64,000 nucleotides of DNA from Enterovibrio coralii (GCF_001559595.1 NZ_LNTY01000034.1:682001-746000), one strand, 5' to 3'; positions 8,848 through 17,855 are shown, counted from the stretch's first letter. Notes: generated from the letters alone by a model not told the origin. A program made the numbers and translations.

Positions 8848-10656
8848 ATGAAGAAGTTGTTTAGCACCTTTACATGGATAATCGGATTATCCATGGCACT
8901 ATTTGTTAGCAATACGGCGATTGCTGGAGCCAACGAAGAGGACACACCAAAAGGCTGTATTGTCAGCCTGCAAACTGGCGCAGAATACTGTCTGCCTGTC
9001 GGACAACGCTCTGGTTACTCACTGCCAAGCTGGATTTATGCTCACGAAGTCCGCGTGCAAACGGAACAAGGTGCTGCAGTTATGTTGTCTGACTGGGATA
9101 ACCTGTCTTACAACCGACTGGCTGTGTTTTCCGGTACCGTGACTAATCATGAACTCACCAATGTTAAAGCGTATAACGGCCAACATTTAGATTTCTCCTC
9201 TCCACGTTCAATGCGCGTTGTGGCAAGTAATGACAAGTTAGGTTGTATCATCAGCCTGCAAACGGGTGACAAGTACTGTCTGCCTGTAGGCAAGCGTTCT
9301 GGTTATTCGCTACCAAGCTGGATTTATGCACACGAGGTTTACGTACAAGCTAATGAAGGTGCGGCGGTGATGTTGTCAGATTGGGATAACCTGTCTTACA
9401 ACCGTTTGGCGGTATTCTCTGGCACAACGGAAAACCGCAAAATGACCAATGTAAAAGCGTATAACGGTCAATACCTAGATTTCTCTGCCCCTCGTTCAAT
9501 GCGTGTGGTTGCCGATAGCAAACCACTGGGTTGTATCGTGAGCTTGGAAACCGGTGCGAGATATTGTCTGCCGGTTGGTCAGCGTTCTGGTTACTCACTA
9601 CCAAGCTGGATTCGTGCACACGAAGTGTATGTAGAGCCATCTGAAGGCACGGCGGTAATGCTGTCAGATTGGGATAACCTGTCTTACAACCGTTTAGCGG
9701 TATTCAACTGTGTAACGCCAAACAAACAGCTTGAAAACGTGCGTGCGTATAACGGTCAGAATCTGGATTTCTCATCGCCACGTTCAATGCGAGTTGTTCA
9801 AGGCACCGCAGTTGGTGACCAAACGATTAACGGCACAGCGGGTGATGATGTCCTGCATGGTTGTTCTGGCAACGACGTGATCACAGGCTTTAACGGTAAC
9901 GATGTGATTTACGGCGGCGGCGGTAACGATACCATCAACGGTAGCAACGGCGATGATGAACTGCACGGTGGTTCTGGTGATGACAAGCTGTTTGGTGCAG
10001 GTGGTAACGACTCACTTTATGGTGACGAAGGTAATGACATCCTTCAAGCTGGCTATGAAGATGACATCGTGATGGACGGTGGTACCGGTAAAGATATTTA
10101 CATTGGTAGCGAAGGAAACGACACCATGCACTTTGATCAGGAAGACTTCTCTGATGAATCATTCCTGACAAGCAAAGGCAATATCTATACGGGTGACCGC
10201 GGTTTTGACAAAGTGGTTGCATCGGGTGATGCCAACATCGACTTCTCAGGTAAGTCTTACTTTGCAAGTGGCGTCGTGCCGGGCGCGAAGCCAATGTCAC
10301 AAATCGAAGCGGTTGTGGCTGGCGAAGGCAATCAGTCTGTCACCGTGAACGCGAATGCGATTTACGCACAATCTGACAACTTCCAAACAACCACGAATGT
10401 TGACCCAGGTGATTGGGATGGCTTTGTCGCTCACCTTGGTGACGGTGCAGATACCTTGAACGTGGATGCGGGCATCTGGAGCTATGATGCCAATGCCTCG
10501 GCCTCTGTTGCTATCTCGACGGCCATGATCAACTTCATGGGACTGAGCTTTGATCAAGTGACTGAGTTGAAGGCTTACGTGTTCACCTTTGCGGATAAGA
10601 AGATCACCGTTTGGACGGATGCAGAAACCATCAAAGTCAACGGCAACGATATCTAA
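8848..10656 (+). CDS. Secreted protein with three crystallin-like repeats and RTX repeats
   Basis: A 602-residue protein. Residues 1-27 (MKKLFSTFTWIIGLSMALFV...) are a Sec signal peptide, which is unusual for an RTX protein. Residues 36-317 hold three repeats of exactly 96 residues; each has GCIVSLxTGxxYCLPVG, YSLPSWI, VMLSDWDNLSYNRLAVF and SPRSMRVV, a pattern that recalls beta-gamma crystallin Greek keys (inference). Residues about 325-425 are glycine-aspartate RTX nonapeptides that bind calcium. Residues about 430-602 form a module shared with the next gene. It may be an extracellular calcium-dependent matrix or surface protein; no type I exporter genes are near. Two Cys in each repeat may form a disulfide after export. 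Confidence 0.75.
   Translation: MKKLFSTFTWIIGLSMALFVSNTAIAGANEEDTPKGCIVSLQTGAEYCLPVGQRSGYSLPSWIYAHEVRVQTEQGAAVMLSDWDNLSYNRLAVFSGTVTNHELTNVKAYNGQHLDFSSPRSMRVVASNDKLGCIISLQTGDKYCLPVGKRSGYSLPSWIYAHEVYVQANEGAAVMLSDWDNLSYNRLAVFSGTTENRKMTNVKAYNGQYLDFSAPRSMRVVADSKPLGCIVSLETGARYCLPVGQRSGYSLPSWIRAHEVYVEPSEGTAVMLSDWDNLSYNRLAVFNCVTPNKQLENVRAYNGQNLDFSSPRSMRVVQGTAVGDQTINGTAGDDVLHGCSGNDVITGFNGNDVIYGGGGNDTINGSNGDDELHGGSGDDKLFGAGGNDSLYGDEGNDILQAGYEDDIVMDGGTGKDIYIGSEGNDTMHFDQEDFSDESFLTSKGNIYTGDRGFDKVVASGDANIDFSGKSYFASGVVPGAKPMSQIEAVVAGEGNQSVTVNANAIYAQSDNFQTTTNVDPGDWDGFVAHLGDGADTLNVDAGIWSYDANASASVAISTAMINFMGLSFDQVTELKAYVFTFADKKITVWTDAETIKVNGNDI
8953..9798 (+). repeat. Three in-frame tandem repeats, 288-bp period
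   Basis: Units begin at 8953, 9241 and 9529, an exact 288-base period that encodes the 96-residue crystallin-like repeat. The copies differ at many third codon positions, so the repeat is old and kept at protein level and is not a recent DNA duplication. Confidence 0.85.
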
Positions 10657-10687
10657 CCGAACGTTAGCAACACTATTTGTTAATCAA

Positions 10688-10718
10688 AAAGCGAGCTGAA
10701 AGGCTCGCTTCTTTTTTG
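10688..10718 (+). terminator. Rho-independent terminator after the first RTX gene
   Basis: Stem AAGCGAGC / GCTCGCTT, 6-nt loop, then CTTTTTT. Confidence 0.85.
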
Positions 10719-11123
10719 AGACGAGTTCAGCCGGAGGTGTATTAATGGACTGTAAAAAGTGGTGACAAAAAGCACTGCTCGCCGGTTCATATATCGAAAT
10801 TAAGAATAATTTTTCGCATGCTGGACGGTAAGTTAGCGTATTTTTAGTCCTTTTCTCATTCCTTTTGTGGGTCGTTACTCATCAGGCACTTACCATTCAT
10901 TAGTCCCCTTCACTGAGATTCATCCGAACCTGCTGTATAGCTATTGTTCCTGAGTGTCTTGTCATTAAAACTGATGTCACAAACAACGGTGAGCCATTGT
11001 TAGTTATCTCTAATGTGAGACCTCAAGTGGCCAGCCGAGAATCAATGGAGTGAACAACACGCAGCGATGCGTTAAGACCTCCAAGACCGAAAAAGACACG
11101 GATTAAGGACAGAGGACAAGGTT
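10719..11123. other. Intergenic region between the two RTX genes
   Basis: About 400 bases with no supported gene. Because a strong terminator ends the first RTX gene, the second should have its own promoter here, though no clear -35/-10 pair stands out. The start of the second gene has GAGG 8 nt upstream. I see no long similarity to the leader of the first RTX gene. Confidence 0.4.
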
Positions 11124-13802
11124 ATGGCGAAGGTAACAGGTACTAACGGCGCAGATGTTCTGAATGGTGCAGCGGGAGCGAACCAAAGCTTGCTGATGAA
11201 CGGTGACTTTGAAGCGTGGGGTAACGACACGAATCGCAAATGGGGTCTTTTCCACGACCACCAAGTGTCAGGCTGGTACACCCCAGGTCGCAATAAAATC
11301 GAACTGCAACAAGGATCATTCGGTGGTACACCTGATAACCCAGTCACCAACACTGTTTTGGAGTTGGATGGCGCACGTAACACTTGGGTTCAGCAAGATG
11401 TAGACGTGACCAAGCTTGCAGAAGACGGCGATGTCGATCTGAGCTTGTCTTTTGACTATGCCAACCGCTACAAAGGTAACAACCACTCTACCAGCCAATT
11501 CGAAGTTAAAGTCTTCGACCAAGACGGCAATGTTATCTACAGCAAATTCTTCGATAACACCCAATCAAACGAAAGCTACGTTGATTTTGATGTGGATTTC
11601 ACTGTTCCAGAAGGCACCACGGGCATTACGCTTCGCTTTGAAGGCAAAGGCCAATCAGACAGCTACGGTGCTTTGATTGACAACATCGACCTGACTGTTG
11701 CGCCAGCAGATAACATCAACGACCTGATTGATGGCGGTAACGGAGACGACATCATCAACGGCGGCGCAGGCAATGATGAACTGCACGGTGGTAATGGTGA
11801 TGACACCATCAATGGTGGTGATGGCGATGATGTTATCTACGGCGGTGCTGGCGAGAACAACCTGCTTATCAATGGTGACTTTGAAGACTGGGGTGACGAT
11901 GACGGTCGTGATTGGGCACTGTTCCACGATCATCAAGTGACCGGTTGGTACACGCCTGGCACAAACAAAATTGAGCTTCAGCAAGGTACGTGGGGCGGTG
12001 CAGCTCAGAATGCAAACGACAACACGGTACTGGAGCTGGACAGCCATCGTAACACTTGGATTCAACAAGAAGTGAAAGTGGCGGATTTGACGTCAGACAG
12101 TGACGCAACGCTGGAACTGAGCTTTGACCATGCAAACCGTTACAGAGGCAACGACCAGTCTACCAGCCAGTTTGAAGTAAAAGTGTTCGATGCCAATGGC
12201 AACGTCATCTACAAAAAGTTTTTCGACAACACGCAGTCGAACGAAAGCTATGTAGATTTCATGACGGAATTTACTGTTCCTCAAGGCATTGACTACATCA
12301 CTCTGCGTTTCGAAGCGAAAGGCAAATCAGACAGCTACGGCGCGCTGATCGATAACGTGAAGCTGGCACCTGCGAAAAACAACGAAAGTGACAACGACGT
12401 TATCAACGGTGGTAATGGCAACGACACTATCTATGGCCAGCACGGTGATGACGAAATCAACGGTGGTAACGGTGATGACATAATCTACGGTGGTGAAGAA
12501 TCAACGCAGCAACTGACGCTGAACCATGTTGATGGCGCAACCACTTATGCACTGGACGGTGAAGGTACAGTAACGGTTAACCTGAGCCACTTTACTCACA
12601 GTGCGGCATACAACAACAGCGTAGGTGTTTACGGTGTTGATGCGGACGGCAACATTGTCTTCGCGAAAATCTTGGCAGATAACGTGAAAAACGTGTCTGA
12701 GTTGAACATGGACGTTGACGTGGAAGGCGCGGTTGAAATGAGCTTCTTCCTGATTCCAAACGGCGACCGTCATGGCTTTGATGTGGGTGATGTAACGCTG
12801 GACCTGAGCGGCTCATCTTCAACCGTTTCTCAAGGCGGCAACAGCCACACAGTTTATGTTTCAAATGCGGCTGAAAACGGTGACGGCAAAGATCACGAAA
12901 AAGTAGATGGCGATACGTCTAAGTGGGAAGACCTGTGGAATCTGGGTGACAAAGACTTTAACGACACCACGTTCAAAGTGACCGTTACTCAAGAAAAGAC
13001 TGTCTCTGACAACGATGTTATCAACGGCGGCAACGGTAACGACACCATCTATGGTGGTGACGGCGACGACATCATCAATGGCGGTAATGGCGATGATGTT
13101 ATCTACGGTGGTGCGGGTAACGACACTATCTACGGTGCAGGTGGTGACGACACGCTTTACGGTGGCGAAGGCAATGACATCCTGCACGCAGGTTACGAAG
13201 ATGACATCATCATGGATGGTGAAGCGGGTCTCGACCTTTACATCGGTAGTGAAGGTAACGACACCATGTTCTTCGACCAAGAAGACTTCTCTGACGAAAC
13301 GTTTTTGTCTAGCCAAAAAGGCGCGGTGTATATCGGTGACCGTGGCTTTGACAAAGTGTTGGTGGAAGGCGACGCGAATGTCGACTTGGTGGGTGACTCT
13401 TACTTTGCAAGCGGCACCAACACCGGCCCTAACTCAATTGCACAAGTTGAGGCAGTCATTGGTGATGAAGGCGACCAGTCAGTGACTGTCAGCGTAAACT
13501 CAGTGTTCGCACAGTCTGATGACTTCCAAACCGTCACCAATGTGAATCCAGGTGATTGGGACGGCTTTGTCGCTTACTTGGGTCAAGGTGATGACATCTT
13601 GAACCTTGAAGCAGGTACGTGGAGCTTTGATGAGAATGCCGCGGTATCAGCAGAAATTTCAGCAGATATGATTGCATTCATGGGTCTGACTCAATCTCAG
13701 GTTGATGATTTGGATGCTTACGTGTTCACGCGTGGCAACGATGCAGTCACCATCTGGACAGATGCAGAGACGATTAAAGTAGACGGCACTGACCTGTTCT
13801 AA
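11124..13802 (+). CDS. RTX protein with two galactose-binding-like domains and a DUF4114-like domain
   Basis: An 892-residue protein without a signal peptide, as expected for a type I secreted RTX protein. Order: a short RTX stub (TGTNGADVLNGAAG); a sugar-binding-like module, residues about 20-190 (LLMNGDFE, VLELDG, TWVQQ); RTX repeats; a second copy of that module, about 244-415; RTX; a DUF4114-like domain, about 460-620 (FFLIPNGDRHGF, then WEDLWNLGDKDFND); RTX, about 630-705; and a C-terminal module of about 175 residues shared with the preceding gene. The RTX blocks bind calcium. A role in adhesion or matrix binding is inferred from this architecture. The exporter must be encoded elsewhere. 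Confidence 0.8.
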   Translation: MAKVTGTNGADVLNGAAGANQSLLMNGDFEAWGNDTNRKWGLFHDHQVSGWYTPGRNKIELQQGSFGGTPDNPVTNTVLELDGARNTWVQQDVDVTKLAEDGDVDLSLSFDYANRYKGNNHSTSQFEVKVFDQDGNVIYSKFFDNTQSNESYVDFDVDFTVPEGTTGITLRFEGKGQSDSYGALIDNIDLTVAPADNINDLIDGGNGDDIINGGAGNDELHGGNGDDTINGGDGDDVIYGGAGENNLLINGDFEDWGDDDGRDWALFHDHQVTGWYTPGTNKIELQQGTWGGAAQNANDNTVLELDSHRNTWIQQEVKVADLTSDSDATLELSFDHANRYRGNDQSTSQFEVKVFDANGNVIYKKFFDNTQSNESYVDFMTEFTVPQGIDYITLRFEAKGKSDSYGALIDNVKLAPAKNNESDNDVINGGNGNDTIYGQHGDDEINGGNGDDIIYGGEESTQQLTLNHVDGATTYALDGEGTVTVNLSHFTHSAAYNNSVGVYGVDADGNIVFAKILADNVKNVSELNMDVDVEGAVEMSFFLIPNGDRHGFDVGDVTLDLSGSSSTVSQGGNSHTVYVSNAAENGDGKDHEKVDGDTSKWEDLWNLGDKDFNDTTFKVTVTQEKTVSDNDVINGGNGNDTIYGGDGDDIINGGNGDDVIYGGAGNDTIYGAGGDDTLYGGEGNDILHAGYEDDIIMDGEAGLDLYIGSEGNDTMFFDQEDFSDETFLSSQKGAVYIGDRGFDKVLVEGDANVDLVGDSYFASGTNTGPNSIAQVEAVIGDEGDQSVTVSVNSVFAQSDDFQTVTNVNPGDWDGFVAYLGQGDDILNLEAGTWSFDENAAVSAEISADMIAFMGLTQSQVDDLDAYVFTRGNDAVTIWTDAETIKVDGTDLF

Positions 13803-13823
13803 TCTGGCCTATAAAGACAATAA

Positions 13824-13852
13824 AAAAACCCGCCTCGGCGGGTTTTTCTTTT
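13824..13852. terminator. Bidirectional terminator
   Basis: Stem AAAAACCCGCC / GGCGGGTTTTT with a 2-nt loop and T-runs on both strands, placed between the second RTX gene and the convergent acetyltransferase gene. Confidence 0.85.
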
Positions 13853-13867
13853 CCTAATAATATGGTC

Positions 13868-14461
13868 TTACACCACGGTTTTCGCGTCGTATTGTGCTTT
13901 CGTGATGCCGTAGAGTAATCGGTCATCGAAGCCGTTTTCGGTTTTGAAATAGGCGATCTGACAGCCTTCTTCAACCAGCCCCGCCTTTTCCATCGTTTTA
14001 TAAGAACCGACATTTGCACGGTAACAATCCGCAGTCACTTTGTGCGCGCCAAGCTCGTCGAACGCCAAAGCCAAAAGAAATTCGCAACCGCTGCTCGCTA
14101 AACCTTTGCCCCAAGCATGTTCAGCAAATTGGAAGCCAACTTCATAATTGCCAGATAGAAACATGACTGCGGGCAACCCGCACATGCCCATGTATTTGCC
14201 ATCGTTATCGCGAATGATGACAGTGATAGTCTCTGGCCACTCGTTGTTTGCAATGGCTTGCTCAGTTCCCTCAATGATAGGGCCGAAGTAACCTCGGTAC
14301 ATCTCTTCTGGTGCTGGTGCGAAAAACAGATACTCGGTTACTTTGGGGTTTTGCAGCATCTCGATAATATCTTCGAGATCGGCTTTTGAAATCAATGCGA
14401 TGGTGTAGCCGTCTTTTAGCGAAACAGCATGACCTTGTTTAAATGCGTCGAAGGTAAGCAT
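13868..14461 (-). CDS. GNAT-family N-acetyltransferase (RimJ/RimL-like)
   Basis: A 197-residue acetyltransferase of the GNAT fold. The acetyl-CoA-binding part shows GFQFAEHAWGKGLASSGCEFLLALAFDELG in pieces: the strand VGFQFAEHAWGKGLA and the helix following it, then the RimJ/L-like VTADCYRANVGSYKTMEKAGL. The substrate, an amino group on a protein or a small molecule, cannot be told. Start choice is uncertain: the ATG at 14461 gives the best fit to the family, but in-frame ATG 14494 and TTG 14524 exist and none has a strong ribosome site. The gene stands alone between tag and the RTX pair. Confidence 0.75.
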   Translation of the reverse strand: MLTFDAFKQGHAVSLKDGYTIALISKADLEDIIEMLQNPKVTEYLFFAPAPEEMYRGYFGPIIEGTEQAIANNEWPETITVIIRDNDGKYMGMCGLPAVMFLSGNYEVGFQFAEHAWGKGLASSGCEFLLALAFDELGAHKVTADCYRANVGSYKTMEKAGLVEEGCQIAYFKTENGFDDRLLYGITKAQYDAKTVV

Positions 14462-14634
14462 GGTAGGTATTCTTGATTGTCTAATTACCGACATGATAAA
14501 CCCAAACAACCTGAATCGGCGCAATCTAAAGGAATCTTTCTTGATCTCACATTTAAAAAAGAATCACTTTGCCAATTTAAATTAACATGTATATATATAC
14601 AGTATTTGCGATTTAATATCGAGGAGAGGATAAG

Positions 14635-15201
14635 ATGGAACGCTGCAAATGGGCGAACGTCAGTGAATTAGACCAACAGTACCATGATGAAGAGTGGGGT
14701 GTACCCGTTCATGATGATCAGCAGTTGTTTGAAATGCTTATTCTTGAAGGTGCTCAAGCAGGGTTGAGTTGGACCACCATCCTGAAAAAGCGCGAGGGCT
14801 ATCGCGAAGCGTTCGATCATTTCGATATTGAAACGGTTGCGGCCTATGGTGAAGACAAGATCGCAGAGCTTCTAGACAACCCAGCGATCGTCAGAAATAA
14901 GCTAAAAGTAAATGGCACAGTCACTAACGCCAAACTGGTCATTGAACTACAAAAAGAACACGGCAGTTTTGACAAATACATATGGCAGTTTGTAGGTGGC
15001 AAACCGATAGTCAATCATTGGGAAACCATGGGAGATGTTCCTACTTCGACGCCAGAATCAGATGAGATGAGCAAAGCACTGAAAAAGCTTGGCTTCAAAT
15101 TTGTTGGAACAACCATTTGTTATGCGTACATGCAAGCGACGGGCATGGTAAATGACCATCTCAAGACCTGTTTTCGCTACGGGGTGGATGTTGGGTGCTA
15201 A
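14635..15201 (+). CDS. tag: DNA-3-methyladenine glycosylase I
   Basis: A 188-residue Tag protein that removes 3-methyladenine from alkylated DNA as the first step of base-excision repair. The start MERCKWANVSE carries the zinc ligand Cys4; His17 lies in YHDEEWG, and the C-terminal pair is in NDHLKTCFR, so all four zinc positions are present. The motif LILEGAQAGLSWTTIL with the substrate-pocket residues is intact. Length equals that of the E. coli enzyme. GAGGAGAGG precedes the ATG. A terminator follows 10 bases after the stop. Confidence 0.95.
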   Translation: MERCKWANVSELDQQYHDEEWGVPVHDDQQLFEMLILEGAQAGLSWTTILKKREGYREAFDHFDIETVAAYGEDKIAELLDNPAIVRNKLKVNGTVTNAKLVIELQKEHGSFDKYIWQFVGGKPIVNHWETMGDVPTSTPESDEMSKALKKLGFKFVGTTICYAYMQATGMVNDHLKTCFRYGVDVGC

Positions 15202-15211
15202 GCCAAAATAG

Positions 15212-15238
15212 AAAAGCGGGTTTGTCCCGCTTTTTTTA
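15212..15238 (+). terminator. Rho-independent terminator after tag
   Basis: Stem AAAGCGGG / CCCGCTTT, 5-nt loop, long T-run. It may also serve the convergent membrane-protein gene ending at 15242. Confidence 0.8.
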
Positions 15239-15241
15239 TCT

Positions 15242-15748
15242 TCATTGACAAGGATGTGTGTTGTTTTGCCTTGCGCGATTGCCGCTCTGAATTCGTTGCA
15301 AGTAGGATAAATAACAGAGCAGCATTATCGCCAAAGAAAACACTAAGCGCGTTTTCGTGCTTAACGCTTCAAAGGCTTGCTTAGACTGATATTGATACAG
15401 CACAGTGTTGCCTTGCTCAATGTGGGTATACATTGGCCAGAGGTTGTTATATTGGCACTGATAGAGAGTGACTTCTTTGCCTTTCAATTCTTTTCCATCA
15501 TGCCGCCATTCACCCAAACTCATCGACACTTTTCGTCTAGTCTCTGTATCGAATTGCGTAATCACTAGGGTGTTTTTCTCTTTATTCGCGTGCTGAATGC
15601 GACCCAAAAACGTGTCGCAATCATCAAGCGGAATATACGATTGATAAAGTCGATAGGGCTGAAGCGCAATGATGAAAGACACTGCAATGGCGGTCATCCA
15701 GATAGCTCGCTGAACAATCTGCCAACGGTCGTTTTTCTGCATACTCAT
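15242..15748 (-). CDS. Hypothetical membrane protein
   Basis: Not recognised. A 168-residue protein with a hydrophobic helix at about residues 14-33, a middle part of some 95 mixed residues with beta-like character (TLVITQFDTETRRKVSMSLG), and a second hydrophobic helix near 132-150, so the middle part probably lies in the periplasm. The ATG has GAGGAG 7 nt upstream. It starts 27 bases after the stop of the EamA transporter gene on the same strand, so the two are probably cotranscribed behind the leucine-leader region. Confidence 0.7.
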   Translation of the reverse strand: MSMQKNDRWQIVQRAIWMTAIAVSFIIALQPYRLYQSYIPLDDCDTFLGRIQHANKEKNTLVITQFDTETRRKVSMSLGEWRHDGKELKGKEVTLYQCQYNNLWPMYTHIEQGNTVLYQYQSKQAFEALSTKTRLVFSLAIMLLCYLSYLQRIQSGNRARQNNTHPCQ

Positions 15749-15775
15749 GGGAAAGCTCCTCAGAATTATTGGCCA

Positions 15776-16695
15776 CTAATTGGTGCCTTTCTTTCGGTTG
15801 ATTTTCACAACCGCATACACAACCAATGCCATTCCAAGGGCATGCCAGACGGTGAACGCTTCCTCCAGCAGCAAAATGGCAAACACTGCGGTTACTGCGG
15901 GGCCAATATTGCTTGTCAGGCTGAGCGTCGATGCTGTCAGTCTTGCCATAGATGCCGCCACGAAATACGACGGCAACACCGTACAAAAAATACCAAGGCC
16001 AATACCTAAGGTGATGAGTTCAGGCGACATCGCGGAAAACTGCGCGCCTTGCCATTGGTGCTGCATCATAATCACAACAGCAGCACTGCCCATACCAACA
16101 CTGGTAAAAAGCTGGGCGCCAATGTTGCTGATCACTTTCTTACTGAGAACCAGATAAATCGCGAAAACAAGGGCTGATGCGACGGCCAATGCACTGCCTA
16201 ACCAGACTTGAGAGCCAAACGACTGGAAGTCGTGCAGCACAATCATGCGACGCCCACATATCCAAGAAATATCGAGGTAAAAGTGCCTTTCTTTGGCGTC
16301 TCTTTCAGGAATATCCAAGAAATCATCACCACGAAAGAAGGAAACAGAAAGATCAGTAATCGTTCAAGCTGCGCAGAAACATATTCCAGCGCGACGATAT
16401 CGAGCAGCGAGGCGAAGTAATAACCCAGCACACCGACAGCGGCTGCTTGAAGACCGTATTTTCTGACTTTGCTTCTCTCTCCGGGATCTCGACATAGCCA
16501 GAGCAATATCGCCAGATAAACAGGAAGTGAAGACACCGCACGTAAGCTCATGATTGACGTTGCATCGCCGCCAAGCGCATACGCCATTTTAATGAGTACA
16601 GGTTTGATAGAAAAAAGCGCGGTGCCGATCAGGGCAAAGATAATACCTTGGCGATATTGAGAGGTTGGATGATCAGTGACGGCGGCGTCGTTCAT
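15776..16695 (-). CDS. EamA/DMT-family transporter, one frame break
   Basis: Drug/metabolite transporter of about 306 residues with ten predicted membrane helices in two EamA halves. The frame breaks near 16249; one added base restores IFLGYVGVAMIVLHDFQSF and joins the two halves. The N-terminal half reads from MNDAAVTDHPTSQYRQG, the C-terminal half ends in INRKKGTN. EamA proteins move amino acids and other metabolites; here the leader region upstream suggests a link to leucine or branched-chain amino acids (inference). AAGGAAG lies just before the start. The hypothetical membrane protein follows in the same operon. Confidence 0.8.
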
Positions 16696-16770
16696 AACTC
16701 ACTTCCTTGATGTTTAGCTCGATGTTAAGTCTGTTGAGCTGGGTTAAAACAAGGCTGTGAGGAAAACGAC

Positions 16771-16797
16771 ATCCGGCTGTTCTACTCACAGCCGGAT
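16771..16797 (-). terminator. Attenuator-type terminator hairpin before the EamA gene
   Basis: A perfect 10-bp stem ATCCGGCTGT / ACAGCCGGAT with a 7-nt loop. On the minus strand it is followed by GTCGTTTTCC, a modest U-run. It lies between a leucine-rich leader peptide and the EamA gene, about 75 bases before its start codon, the usual place for an attenuator. Confidence 0.6.
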
Positions 16798-16807
16798 ACA
16801 GATATCT

Positions 16808-16864
16808 CTACCGACTGCAGGGCATAAGAAGTAGTAGCCATAGTGGTAGAGACGGAAAATTCAT
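16808..16864 (-). CDS. Leader peptide rich in leucine codons
   Basis: A short open frame of 18 codons reads MNFPSLPLWLLLLMPCSR. Six codons are Leu, four of them the rare CTA. AAGAG lies 6 nt before the ATG. Its last codons overlap a segment (16806-16812, GGTAGAG on the minus strand) that pairs with CTCTACC near its start. A segment CAGTCGG near the stop can also pair, with one G-U pair, with CCGGCTG of the terminator stem, so a classic 1:2, 2:3, 3:4 switch can be drawn. By analogy with leuL this would sense charged leucyl-tRNA. Expression is inferred only. Confidence 0.55.
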   Translation of the reverse strand: MNFPSLPLWLLLLMPCSR

Positions 16865-16955
16865 AACTAACTCTTTGTGTTGATGAATTTTTAAACTAAT
16901 GCATCGAGTTTTGTGATGCAACCATTTATTTACAAATAATCAATAAATTATAAAT

Positions 16956-17855
16956 TTACGCGTTAGCAACCTTTTGCAGTTGTGACGCTTGAAGCTCACT
17001 CACTCGCGCTTTCAAGGTATCTCTAAATTGGCTAAACAGGTGTGAGCGGCCTGCCTCTACACCCATTTTGTACCCTTCATCCAGCTTGACTTTTTTCATC
17101 GTAAAACGGCCAATATCAAATTGCTCAGGGGGCGCAATGACATTGATGGTGCAATCCGCAGGTGGATTCTTAATAAAATCCAGTGATCGATTGTATCTGT
17201 CAGCGCGTTCACGCATCGCTTCTGCCACCGTAGGGTGTTTTTTGAGTAAGTGATCCATCAATCCCGGCAGTTTCATTGGTGACATTTCGTAGCTTTCAGG
17301 ATGAGAGAGGATCACTGTGATGTCTCTGGCTCCACGTCGATAGGCTTCGATGACGGGAATCGAGTCTGCAACACCACCGTCGGTGTAACAGCCACCAGAG
17401 AAACAAGGTGTAGGTCGGTATGCAATTGGCAGTGCTGCGGTTGCTTCAATGACATGCGGGAGATTGTTCTCATTTACCCAGTAATAATCCGCATTGCCTG
17501 AGTCGACGTTGGTGACTGCGGCCAGAAGGGGGATTGAGCGAAACATGGCGTCGGTATCAAGTGGAAAGCGGCGCAATGACTCATCAAACAGCCATTGCAC
17601 ATCAATTAAGTTGCCACCACGAACAAAGCGAGCAGGATTGAAAAAATCAGAGTGAGTAGCCAGTTCGGTGATAACTTGGTAGCTGCGCTTAGGCTGACCG
17701 GCGAGGTAACCCAGCAAATTTGATGCACCCGCAGAAACGCCTACCGCGAAATCAAACGGTTTGTAATCCACCTCTAAAAAGGCATCGAGCACGCCGCTGG
17801 CAAAAATGCCTCTCATCGCGCCGCCTTCAACCACCAATGCTCGTTTACCCGTCAT
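16956..17855 (-). CDS. Patatin-like phospholipase
   Basis: A 299-residue cytoplasmic patatin-fold lipid acyl hydrolase. The oxyanion loop is GGAMRG (residues 11-16), the nucleophile is Ser41 in GVSAGAS, and the catalytic Asp is Asp159 in DGG, so the Ser-Asp dyad is complete. The family is similar to YjjU of E. coli; the lipid substrate is unknown. There is no signal peptide. The gene reads the same way as the EamA transporter but a gap of about 90 bases with the leucine leader separates them. The upstream region is shared with the divergent ybaK-like gene. Confidence 0.88.
   Translation of the reverse strand: MTGKRALVVEGGAMRGIFASGVLDAFLEVDYKPFDFAVGVSAGASNLLGYLAGQPKRSYQVITELATHSDFFNPARFVRGGNLIDVQWLFDESLRRFPLDTDAMFRSIPLLAAVTNVDSGNADYYWVNENNLPHVIEATAALPIAYRPTPCFSGGCYTDGGVADSIPVIEAYRRGARDITVILSHPESYEMSPMKLPGLMDHLLKKHPTVAEAMRERADRYNRSLDFIKNPPADCTINVIAPPEQFDIGRFTMKKVKLDEGYKMGVEAGRSHLFSQFRDTLKARVSELQASQLQKVANA

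Noticed and set aside
9800-13250. Glycine-aspartate-rich repeats that look like an array at DNA level
   Set aside because: They are in-frame RTX nonapeptide codons with variable spacing, not CRISPR repeats with spacers.
12861-13316. Long open frames on the strand opposite the RTX genes
   Set aside because: They arise from the GGT/GAT-rich codon pattern of the RTX repeats, have low-complexity products, and lack ribosome sites.
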